From positions 62,001-126,000 of the forward strand of contig NZ_JADZLQ010000003.1 of NCBI RefSeq assembly GCF_015905305.1: DNA of 64,000 nucleotides. The letters are read 5' to 3'. The DNA is from Pinirhizobacter soli. Its GTDB lineage: Bacteria; Pseudomonadota; Gammaproteobacteria; Xanthomonadales; Rhodanobacteraceae. The notes below the pieces were generated by a model. That model was not told the DNA's origin. It did no database searches and saw only the letters and a program-made list of their open reading frames with translations. Shown in pieces: positions 42,135 through 54,400 of this stretch; positions within the stretch are counted from its first letter, which is position 1, and every line of letters begins with the position of its first letter. Both the position numbers and the translations under genes were made by a program.

Positions 42135-42451
42135 GGTGTATCCCCTTGCATAAAAGCCTCCCGAATTGAAGGCTCGATGACTATGCGCGTCGCGGATAAC
42201 CAGCCAATTACCATGGAGTGTCCGATATTATGTTGCTGCAGTGACAATCATTAACTTCACAACTAATTCGCCAACCTCTTCACTGAATTCATATCAGGGA
42301 AATTTACCTTGTAATTAATCACCTACACAATTCCGGCACCTACACAATTTCTGCACAAAAACAGGTTTTATTGTCAAATGCGCATAATCGGATAATTAAA
42401 TAATTGCGATTTAGTTCGAGCGATTTATGAAAGGGTTGACGCCCTCAGTTG
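42135..42451. other. AT-rich intergenic region with a direct repeat
   Basis: This 317-base gap between the haemagglutinin gene and the PstS-like gene is markedly AT-rich for this genome. It contains a 13-base direct repeat, CACCTACACAATT, at 42320-42332 and 42337-42349 (period 17). The repeat does not match the Pho box and lies about 190 bases upstream of the PstS-like start; it may be a regulator site. No gene or strong hairpin is seen. Confidence 0.45.
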
Positions 42452-45400
42452 TCACTCGGCCAGGCGACTACGTTCGGCCTGCGTCAATGACGACTGCCTG
42501 CGTGCACTAAGCCGCCCAGCGCCAATCACCTGCACCGGGCTATCCGGATCGTAGGCGTGCTTGTCGCTTCCGCTATCGACGCTCGCGCCATTGTTGCCCT
42601 GGCTCAGCACCTGCACGGAGATGATCGACGGCATACGATCGCGAGCGTCGTCCTGCTGCTTGCGCGCGACGTCCTCGGCCACCTTTGACGCTGCACTGGC
42701 CGCCGCATTGGCGGCATTGAGTGCCCCTACATTTACCTGCGCGGTCACTGGCACACCGATCGCCTCACCCTTCACCTGGATATTGTCCGCATTCGCCACG
42801 CGGGCCGCGGCAATCACCAGATTGCCGGCCACGCGGATACCGGCGTCACCGGCGTCGACGGTGCCTCGCGGGGCTATCAGGAACACGTCCCCCTCGGGAC
42901 CACCAGCGACCGTCTGCAACGTGGCGATGCCGGCACCACTTACCTCGCCGCGCGCGTCGATCCGGCACCAGGCCTCCAGCGTGCACTGGTAGGTGGGCGG
43001 CGGGATCTCAGACGACGTCTTCGCACCCTGGCCGGCGTTGATGTCGCCATTGGAGCTCCACATCACCAGGTCGCCACCTTGCTCGGTGAAGATGCGGCTC
43101 TGTGCCAGCAGCACGCTGCGGTCGGTGAACATGTTGATGTTGCCCTGCTCGAGCGTAAGCACGCCCATGGTGTTCGGCCCGGCGAGCACGTTGCCCCCTC
43201 CATCGACGATCTGCGATGGCGCCGACGTGCTGCCAAGCAGGGCCTGTCCACCAGGACCCACGACGGTGACATCACCACCTTGCTGGGTCTGAATGGTGGA
43301 GCCGCGGATATCCAGGTCGCCGGTATCGACCGTCTGGGCTGCCCCGTTGAGGCCGCCCTGGCCAGCACCGTTGGCCGTGTAGCCATACGAAGCGGGGAAC
43401 AAGGTATCGATCGCGGCGTAACCGCGCTGGTACTTGTTGAAGAACGGGCTGGAAGCATTGTTGTAATCGCTGCCAACGACAGCCAGGAACTTGAACAGCT
43501 CTTTCTCGGCGAACAGCCTTTGTACGTATTCCGGCTGTGCATCGAAGAGCGCCCGGGCCTGTTCAGGCGACAGGGTTACCTGCTTCTTGTCCGCCACCAG
43601 GCCTGTATCAACCACCTGCCCGGCGACACGCTGCTCCATGAAAGCGACGAGATCAGCCGTGGCATCACCGAGGCCATCAGCCTGGTTGGCGTTATCCACG
43701 TAGCGGGCAATGAAATTCTCCGTGGCCACGCCGGGCCCGACACCGAAGGCGACATTGACATCAGCACTTTCGTGCGGAAGCGCTGCCTGGTACAGATTGC
43801 CGATTGCCTGTATGCCGGTAAGGTTCCCCGCCATATTTACCGAGCTGCTGGTAATTTCGGTCTCGTTGGCAAGCGGCCCGATGTTCCGACCGGCCTCCAC
43901 AAGGAAATTACCAGGGCCGCCTAGCAATAGCGACGGCACAAGCTCATAGCCATCTGGGATAAAGAGATCCCATGGCGCAGCAGTCAGAGCGGTGTCGTAG
44001 ATATCCCGGCCCGCGGCAATCCGCGTGACGTCGGCATCGTGCAGATGTTGGCCAACGAACGAAAGGTTTGCAATGTCCCGCCCGGCATACACCAGCGCCT
44101 GCTTGGCGGGGTAGAGCACCAGCGAGACGAAGTTGAATCCATTCGGGGCAGTGATGCCATCAACGATATCGCCGTTCAAAGCATAGATACGAACGGGGGT
44201 GTTGTCCGTCCGGGCCAACGGTGGCGTTTGCACCGTCGATGACACTACCGTCGAGATGTAGGAACTAGACTGGCTCGTTGACAACGGCGATGGCATTTCC
44301 CCAGGCGGAGTGTCAATCAGGCCAAATGATGTGGATTGGGGTTGCGACCGGTCGAACACCGTTTGCCTGGAGAACTGGATCGAGCCATCGGCAAGTAACT
44401 GCAGGTTGCCGGTGGCAGAGGGATAAAGTTCACCCGCACTCAAGATATTGATGTCGCCCGACAGCGCGCTAAGTTCAACAGTTGAGGGAAGCACGGGGCT
44501 GGTAATGCCGCTCAGGTCCGCTCCCAGGCTGAAAAGAGCTCCGGGAACGGATGTGCTTCCCAGCGCTACATTGCCGCCGGTACTGGTTACCACTAGTGAG
44601 GAATCACTACCCAAAGCCTGCGTGTCGACGTGCGTGGCAGGCAACAGGAACAGGAAATCCGGCTGGGTATAGTAGGAAGGATTGAACACACCGCCGAGGT
44701 CTGCGCCTAGCCGGGCGCGCACATCCACTTGCGCATCCTGTATGCCAAGGATGGTGGAAACCGGCGTCGTCAGTGAGCTTCCCCCTGGACCAAAGTTGGC
44801 GGTGAAGTTGTAGTCGGCGGCGATCTGTCCACCAGCTTCGATATCCGCGGTCCCTTTCGACACAAAATAGTTGCCGCTCAAGATGTCGCCGCCGGCATGC
44901 ACCTGTAGGTTGCCGCGCCCTATCGTGGTGATGGCAGTGCGATCAGCATTGGCGATCCAGGTGGTCGGCAAAGACACCGCAAGCTGACGAATATCGCCAC
45001 CGGCGTCGACGCTGACATTGCCGCCTACGCTCATGACACCCTGCGCAAAGTTGCCGAAGTTGATCGACGAACTGCTGCCATCGGCGGCATTGCCCGTCTG
45101 CATCCACGGCCACCAGAACTGCTCGATGCTGCCTCCCTTTGTTCCCTTGGTAATGCTTCCGTCGGTATCAATGGCATTGGCGATGCTATTGATGTCACCG
45201 CCCGCCGACAGCGAGATATCGCCGGCGTGGTCGGGATTGACCAGGCCGGTCACCAACATATCCGGAACGTTGACGCTTGCAGGGTCCAGTTCAGATGGGC
45301 GAAGCACGCTCACTCCAGTTCCTGCGGAAGTGCCTGCCACTGGCGTACCTGCCGTATAGATATCGGCCGGCGCCGTCTGGTCCAGCCACTGGATATCGTT

Positions 45401-48400
45401 GCCGGCAGAGACTTCGATGGATCCGGTACCCGTTCTCACGGTGGTCGGAAATACAAGAGTCTTGCCGGCGTAAGGGCTCGTCGTCGTGACAACACTCGGA
45501 TCGGTTAGCGAATCAACGACGGCAAAATGTCCGTCCAGGGTGACGTCGCCGACGCCATCTGAGCTAACTGCCAGTGGATTGACGGCATCCATATCAGCCC
45601 CCGCAACCAGCCGGTACGAACTGCTTGGCCCATCCATCAACGTCGCCGAGGCCAGCGATGCCGGGCTACCCAGGCGAGGCATGTTGGACGGACTGTTATC
45701 GGCCGCACTGGCTGGCACTGGGACTGTGGTCGGGTCACCACCGCCGCCCGCGGAGGCGGGATCGTCCTTCGGCGCGAACGGCGCATAGAAGAGCTGGCTG
45801 CCGGAACTAGTGTTGCCGACTTTCGTCGACACATAGGTGTAATAGGCAGCGTGGCCGGTGATGTATTGAGAGTAGTCCGCGGTATAAATCCCGTAATCGC
45901 CATCGATCGGCAATAGCAAGGGTGATGGTGTGCTGGCCCGCTTGGCCACCGGCGATAGGGCAAAGTTGGCCGTCAACCAGCTTTGGTAAGCAGTGACGTA
46001 ATCGGCATAGCTGTCGTACGCCGCCGGCTGCGGTGCCACCAGTGACGTTGGATTGTAGGCAAGGAAACGACGCTGACTGAAATTGTTGATCAAGGCGAAC
46101 TGAGCCGCCCACTTTGGATTATCGGCGTCGCCGTACTCACCGATATATCCCTCGTAGTTGGTGTAGTAGTTGGCGCTCTGGTTCTGCAAGGGCGCCTGCA
46201 ATGGCTGGTAGTAAGGATCGCTGGTGATATCGATGGTCGGGCCACCCGGCGTCATGCCATTGGCCACCGTGCCATTCTTCAGGTTGACCGTGCCATTCCA
46301 GATGCTGTTGTCGTCCAGGTATTGCTGCGTGATCTGGTAAGCCGCTAGAGCCGCGTCGTAGGCCGGGTTGTCGTTAGCGGCATTGGCTTTCGGCGCGAAC
46401 GGTGCATAGAAAAGCTGGCTACCCGCGGAAGTATTGCCTACTTTCGTCGACACATAGGTGTAATAGGCAGCGTGACCGGTGACGTACTGCGAGTAGTCCG
46501 CGGTGTAGAGGCCGTAATCGGCATCGATCGGCAACAACAAGGGGGATGGTGTACTGGCCCGCTTGGCCACCGGATTCAACGCAAAGTTGGCCGTCAGCCA
46601 GCTCTGGTAGTCCGCAACGTAGTCGGCATAACTGCTATATGCCGCTGGCTGTGGTGCGATCAGTGTTGTCGGGTTGTAAGCAAGGAAGTGGCGCTGGGTG
46701 AAATTGTTGATGAGGGCGAACTGGGCCGCCCACTTGGGGTTGTCGGCATCGCCGTACTCGCCGATATATCCCTCATAGTTTGCATAGTAGTTCGCGCTCT
46801 GGTTCTGCAAGGGCGCCTGCAATGGTTGATAGTACGGATCGCTGGTGATGCTGATGGTCGGGCCACCCGGTGTCATACCGGCGGCCACGGTGCCATTCTT
46901 CAGGTTAACCGTACCGTTCCAAATACTGTTGTCATCCAAATATTGCTGCGTGGCCTGATAGGCGGCAACCGCATCGGAATAGCCATTGTCATTTACCGGC
47001 GGCGGCGGCGCCGGTGGATCAGCAAGGACGGCACCATCATTCTGCTGGTAGAAGCCATCGGTGATACTGGCCTGGATATCCAGGTCATTGGCGGCGCGCA
47101 CAGTCAGGATCGGCGCCTGACCCTGGTATCGATAGGCCAAGGTGATCGTGCCATCGGTACCGGTAACGCCGGCACCGAGATTCCAGTTGGTCAGCACCGA
47201 GATGGTGCCGCCGTTGCTGCCGTCCAGCGGATTACGCAGCTCGATGCCTGGGCGCACAGCCGCGTTGGCGATGCCGCTGAAGCGGTCGCCAAAACTAAAG
47301 CCCGGCTGCTCCACGAACCCCATCAACGTGCCAGGGCCCTTGCTGGCGTCACCGGCGACATACCCGTAGAACGTTTGATGATCGGCGTTAGCCGTATCAG
47401 GCATGAAGTAGTCGTTGGTAAGGTACTGCTTCAGCTGTGCATCGTCCGATGGCGCATCCAGCACGGTACCCGACGCGTCCACCCACTTGCCGGCGACCAG
47501 GGCAGGCGCGCCTGTACCACCGGCGGCATACCAGCCTGATGGATCGATCACGCCATCAAAGTGCTTGCCGGCGCTCGCCGGATCGGTGGCATCGTACGCA
47601 TCCTTGGTGCTCCACACCGCAAACGGCTCGATGTCCACCTGTCGCGCACCGGCAATGGCCTTGCCACCGCCATCGATGGCGATGCGCACGTCTCCATCGG
47701 CGAGCAGCGGCGCCCGGAAACTCACATGACCACCGGTGGAGGGGTCGCTGGAGCCGCCCGAGACATCCACAAGCGCATTCGAGCCAAGATGGATGAAGCC
47801 CGAACCCGTGGCATCCACGTTCTCGTAGCCGTAGGTGGCATTCAACGAACCATTGGCCACGCCGTCGGTATCGATCACCACGTCACCGCCGCGCTGGGCG
47901 GCAATCGAACTGGTGGCGCGCAACGTGCCTTCGATATCCACCCCGCTCTTTCCGTAAAGCTCGATGTAGCTGCCGGACGGCGCCGACGCGTCGATGGTGC
48001 CGTCAATGATCACATTGCCATCGGTGGCGTTGGGTACAGTTCCGCCATTGGCGGTGAGATAGACCTTCTGGGCCACCAGGTCGTGGCCGGCCGAAAGCTG
48101 CAGGTTGCCCGCACCGCTGGTGACGCTCACCATGCCCGTCAAACCGGCGTTGGTCGCCAGGGCTGCGATGTTGTCCAGGTCCACCGCCGTGCCCGAGGCG
48201 AGGCTGAAATAGCCGCCGCGGTAACCATCGCCCGCATGGCCATCGATCTGTCCAGCGAGTGTCGCCGAGCCTTCGGCCGTTACCGAGAGGCTGCCGGCAT
48301 CGCCACCTTGCGCGGCTCCAGCGAAATCGAGCGAGGCGCCCTGCTGCAGGTTCACATTGCCGTGGCTGGCCGTGATGGTGAGCGCGCCACCCGGCGCATA

Positions 48401-51400
48401 GGTCTGGGTGTCGAAGAAAGTCTTGTTGACGCCGGCGGTATCCACGCGGCTTCCGGCCAGCAGGTCGATATTGCCAGACGTCGCCGTAAGGTCCAGGTTG
48501 CCTGCCGCCGCCTGCAGGTTGCTGCCGATGGCGAGGTTCCCCGCTTGCAGCGCAAGCGCGCCACCCATCGCATCACGTTGCAGGGCAGTACCTGCGCCTG
48601 AGGCAATGGTCATGGTGCCGGTCGTGGTCAGGCTGGTATCGGAGCCGCTGTCGGCCATCAGGATCGGTGTCTGCAAATGCACGTCCAGGTTGCCGAAATC
48701 GACGCCGCCCGTGCCCTGCCCCACCATTCCCTGATTCGCGGTGGCTACGAAGCTGCCGAAGCCCTGCAAAGTCGTATTGCCTGGACCGAAGTCGATCTCG
48801 TTGGCCTGCGCGGTAAAGCCACCCGAGCCCGCCGCGAAGTTGCCGTCCTGGCTTCCAAGGGTGTTGCCCAGGCGCAAGGTCCCCGCTTCTACCGTCACTT
48901 GACCGCCATCGCTGGCGAGCACCGGCGCGCTTAATTCCAGGGAATTGTCGAGCGAGACATCCACGTTCCCAACGAAGTCGATGGCGCCGCGGCTGCGTAG
49001 GGTGACGGAATCGGCATCGCGGAACAGATTCAGCGTCTGCGGGCCGATAACGAGCCCACCCAGGCCGGTCACCGCATCGTTGCCGACGAAGGTGATCAGG
49101 TTGCTGTTGGCATCGATGGCCTTGGCGGTGAACGTCGCGGTGGGGTCGACCACCGTGGCACCGGTGGCATCGAGGGTAAGCGCGCTGCCGCCGTCGATGT
49201 TGGCGCCGGCGTCGATGGTGAGGCGGCCCTGCGAAGTGCCTGCCACGCCATCCATGCCCGGCACCTGGTAACGCGTGGTGGTAGCGGCACCGTTCTGCGA
49301 AACGCGCAGCATGGAGCCGTCCCCGCTGATGCCGGGAATGGTGGCGCCGTTGGCGTCAACTGATGGATCGCTGCCGAACACCAGCGGATGCGTACTCGAA
49401 GCGTTTCCGTCGCCTCGAGCCTGGATCACGCCGCCGCTTTCTACCAGCACGCCTTCCGCACCGCTATCGGTGGTGCCGCGCGCGACCAGCATGATTTCCT
49501 GGCCAGCCAGCGGATGGGCCGCGTCGTTGGACACCACGACGCTGTCGGCCACGCTGGTAATGTGGTCACCGTCATCTGCCGTGCTGCGCGTACCTCCCAG
49601 CAACAGGCTGCCTGCGCCCAGTTGGGTCAGGCCATCGGCCGAGAGCTGCAGATAGCCGTCGCGCGCCGTCTCGCCATCACCCAGCACCTGGATCGCCAGG
49701 GCGGCAATATCCACCTGGGAACTGCGCCCACCGTCGGCCGGTTGCGCCGTGAGCGTGGCGCCAAGGTCGAGGGTCTTGCCGGCGGAAAGGACCAGCCGCG
49801 CGGCATCGCGCGGTGTTGGAGGCGCGACGTTACCCGCCTTGCTGGCCAGGTTGTCGAAGAAAGTATCGGCGTCGGAGAGCGTGTATTGCGAGTACTGCTG
49901 CCACACCGGGCCGCCCTGCAAGAGGAACGTACTGGTTTGCGCCGAACGCGCCCCACTGAGCGCGTCAGCCATGTAACCCACCGCACTGATGGTGCCATCG
50001 GGCTGGATCGCCGTACGGCCAGCCACGCCTGCGGACGCGCCTGTGTCCTGTACCACGCGGAACGCCCCGGGAAGCGTGGCGTATCCCGACGGCAACAGTG
50101 TGTAGACGCCATCGGGCAAGCCCGGCACACCCGATAGATATATCGCCTGTCCCAACAACGGCGGCGTATTTCCATTCGCCTCGATCGAGGCATCATGGGC
50201 TGCTACCGGTCCGTGATAACCCGGAACGATGGCGTAGACCGCGCGGCCATCGGCGTATTGCGGTACCGCCGTGCCCGAGCCATTGCCCTGCGTGAAGTCC
50301 GTGCTGTACTGCGCAAGCACGTCACGCGTGCCGCCTGTGCCGGGTACCCATTCCTGGGCCTGAAGCTTGCCGCCGCCGGAAAGGTCGATGCCCGCTCCCT
50401 TATCCAGAGCGAGGGCCGTGCCACCAATGGTGATCTGTCCTGATGGTGGCGCGGTAAGGTCCGCGGAATTGGTGCCTGCCGCCACGTTATAACGCCACTC
50501 CGTGCCGTCGACGGTGGTTCCGAAGGGAACGGTGGCGCCATCAAGCGAGACGGAAGTAAGACTGCCGTCGGAAAGATGCACGCTCTTGGTGGCAACCAGC
50601 GGGAATTTCGAAAGGTCCAGGCCGAAAGCTGCCGCATCGGCAGAAGGATCCTTCACGCCAAGAACCAGGGTGCCAGCCGGCACCTTGATGCTGCCTTCCT
50701 GCTCGATATGGTCCGCGCTTACGAGCAGCGCGCCGCCGGCGGATAGGGGGGCATCGGATACACCATCGGGCAAGAAGGTTACCGTGGTCTCGCGCGCGTT
50801 GCCGTTGGCATCGGCGATGCCTGATGCGTTGGCATCGATCACGAACCGATAGTTGGTAGCTGGGTACAGCTGGGCAGCCTTGAAAGTAAGGTCGCCCGTG
50901 GTAAACAGCAGTCCCGTCGGGATGACGCCGTTGACGGCCGGCAGGGCACCATCGAACCGAATATCACCACTGGCGTTAAATGTCGTGTTGGCCCACTGCT
51001 GCAGATTGAGGCTGTCGCCGATATCGATGAAGTCGGCATCGACGACGAGGGTTCCGTCACCTGCTCGCGCCGCGGGACTGTCACCGGAGACGTTGTTGCC
51101 ACCGGTGAAGCTGGCATAAGGCGCACGGATGTGTACTGTTCCGTTGCCCAGCGCGTAGGAACCAGCAGCCGTCGTCAGGCTCGTGCTTTGTGCTGGCAAA
51201 GCGACAAGAGACAACGCTTCGGCGGTAAATGCGCGACCGACATCAATGTCCACATTACCGGCAAAGCCGATTACTTTTTGGCTATCAAGATCCAGGCTGG
51301 TGATGCCGGAACCATGCAGGCTGTCGGCCACGAAGTTCACGATACCCGAAGGACCACCGGCTTCCACCACATCGCCTGGCATGAGGGCGGGATCCAGGGT

Positions 51401-54400
51401 GTTGCCCGATTGCCGGACCAAAATACCCGCGGGCCCGGGCAATCCAGGGACGCCGGCGGGCAGTGCCTCAACAGTTAACGAACCGCCCTCCGCCAACGGC
51501 GCGCCGCCGTGGGCGACAAGCGTACTGTCAACATCCAGTCCCGTGGTCGCGGCGAGCGTGATGCTGCCTGCATCGCTCCATACCGGCGAACGCAGATAGC
51601 CTTGGGAATCACCCGAAAACAGCTGCGAGGCCACGGGCAAGTCGAATTGATCTGCCGTACCCGATACGTCGATACGCGAACCTTGACTGGCGAGAACGTA
51701 ACCGTTCTGACCGGTAAGCGACACCGAACCTCCCGCCAGCACGGTCCCCGTGCGGGGCGTAAACAATGGCGCGCCATACGACGAGTCGCGCACGGACGAC
51801 GCCAGCGGATCGATCAGCGTTACACCAGAAGCGTCCAGCGAGGCATTCGAACCGAGCCATACCTCCCCAATAGCGGCCTGCCGTACAAGGCCTGGAGATA
51901 GAGTGGAAACGTCGATGTCTCCACCATGTGCCGTCACGTCACCCAGCACAGTGACCGATCGCACGCTGGAGAGATTGACGCTGCCGCCGGCATCTACGTT
52001 GATCGAAGCGCCTTCATCCATCAGCAAAGCGCCGGTTAGCCCAGCATAGACGGGAGGGCCGGCTTGTAAATTCTGGGGGATACGGAACCAGGTAAGGTAG
52101 CCGCCGGCAGCAAGGCTGAAGCCTGGGCCACGCCCTTCCGCTGTATCACGCGTTGCCCAGCAGTGGAAGGCATCCAGGCTGCCAATCGTGGCGTACGTGC
52201 CAGCCGGATGTGCGGCATCAACTGCATACAGATCGGTGCCGGTCGGTGCTGTACGCAACGCATCGAGATCCGGAAGGAAGTTGTCGCGTTGCACCTGCAC
52301 GGTAGTACCGGCGGCAATCGTCGCGTCGGCGATGGCGGTCAGCGCGTAGTTGTCGAATCCGTTGCCGGCGAAGAATCCAGCGTCGAGATACAGCGTATCG
52401 GGCGTCAGTCGGCTATTGGGGTCTCCGCCGATCTGGATCGACGGTGCCTGCAGGGTGAAATTGCCGCCACCGCTAAAACCATAACCAAGAATGCTGCCGT
52501 CCATGTCGATACGGCCGCCGTGAAGGCTGGTAGGCGACCCGGTTTCGATACCGTAAAGCTGCTTCCCGCCATACGTCACCAGCGATACATCGCCGCCTCT
52601 ACCTTCAGGCACGCCGTTGCTGGTGCGGACCAGCCCATCAGGTCCTACATAACCGCCGCTCGAAACATCGATCGTGCTACCAGACTGCAGAACGATCGAA
52701 CCCGTGCCGTCGACGAGGTTGTTGGAATCACCCGAATAGGCCTGGTTGGTCGTCAGGCTGACACTACCGCCGTTGATGTAGTGATCGCCCTGAAGGGCAT
52801 CCGGGCTGGCGCCACTGTCGTTCACCCATAGCCCGCGTGTGCTGACAAGCGCACCATCGCCCAGGGTGATGTCCGCGCCCAGCTGCAGGTCGGTGTTTGT
52901 CGACCCGGCCGCTGCGTTCGGCCCGGTGGTAGTGAGCTGGATTTGACCCGACGGCGCGCTAAGCGTACCGAGGACGTCGATGCGCGAACCTTGCAGGTTG
53001 ATCGACCCGCCCGGCGCGACCGCCAGCACCGTCCCCGACGCTTCGACGATTTGCCCTGTGTTGACAACGGAAACGCTGCCGAATCCGGCGCGCGCGATGG
53101 CATCGGTGGGAACGATCAGCCAGTCGCGAAGGTTGTCGCTGGCGTTGGCCGTGGCGTCCTGCGCCGTAAGCGCGACATCCCACGGAGTATCAGCGCTGAA
53201 TCCTGGCGCAAGTTCGTCGAGTACCAGCGACGACTGCTGCAAGCGAATACCGGCGACATCCGCCCGGCGAGTCACCGAAGCAGGCATCACGCCAATCTCC
53301 AGTGCTCCGGGGGCCGGTGGCGTGCCGTTGACGATCTGATTGCGACCGACGTAGGCAATGGCTGAAATATCGCCATCGAGTACCAGCGCGTCGTCGGCCT
53401 GGATAGTCAGGTTGCCCGCCGCACTGCCGCTTATGAAGCCATCATCCCAGCGGCGTGCACCCGCAAGGATGGGCGAATTGTATGTTTGCGTAACGCCCCA
53501 ACGCGGGTGGTTAATCGAGTACTGGCCCGCAAACCCGACGTAGTCCATCTGCGGATCGGCGGTGGCGATGTTGTAGATGCGGCCATCCGCGCCGAGCAGA
53601 TTAGGGGTGTCTATCCAGCCGGCCTGGTAGGCCAGGTAGCCGCCGTCCAGCTTCAGCTGGGCGCCAGATCGCACGATCACTTCATTGCCGTTTAGGTTGA
53701 CACTCCCGCCTTGCGTAAGCATCTGCGAAATGTCGCGAGGCACGTTGTCGACATAGCCGCTCACGTTCAGGATGGGGCTGCCGACCCAGTCCAGGCCGTC
53801 AGCGCGCTTTCCCGACTGGCTGCTGTCGATCAGGATGTCTTTTTGCGTGTAAAGGAAGCTATTGCGTAACAAAGGCGAGTTGGCCAGTTCGTTCTGGCCG
53901 ATGCGCGGAATGTCCACCAGCAATGCCGAGATCGGCAGCACGACATTGGCGAGACCCGAGACGTCGATTACTGCGCCGTCGTCAAGGTATACGCGGCCCG
54001 CCGTGGACGGGAGCAGCGCAGGATCAGCGGCAGCGTCCCTTATTGCGGTGACATCGAGGGTTGCCGCCGGGGCCTCCAACAGTGAGCCTCCGGCGAATGT
54101 CACCGTGCCGCCAGCGAGCGTAACCGTGCCGTTGACAAAGACCTTGTCTGCATTTGGGCTGGACGACGTGGTGGTGCCATCCTTCTCCGGCAGGATGGTG
54201 GTGACCGAGCCATTGCCGAGTGTCAGGTTGCCGGAGCGGGGGTACGCACTGGCGCCAGCGGTGGTATTGCCTTTGGAATCCTGTGCCCGCAGTTCGATGC
54301 TGCCCGGGTGGCTGATACTGGTGGAGGCCAGAACCACGCCTTCCTGGTCCACGTTGTAGCCAAGTACCTGCACACCACCTCGACGCGCCTGTACCAGGCC

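Noticed and set aside
46472-47539. 355-codon plus-strand frame opposite the exoprotein repeats
   Set aside because: It is a shadow of the duplicated unit; composition and absence of motifs argue against coding.
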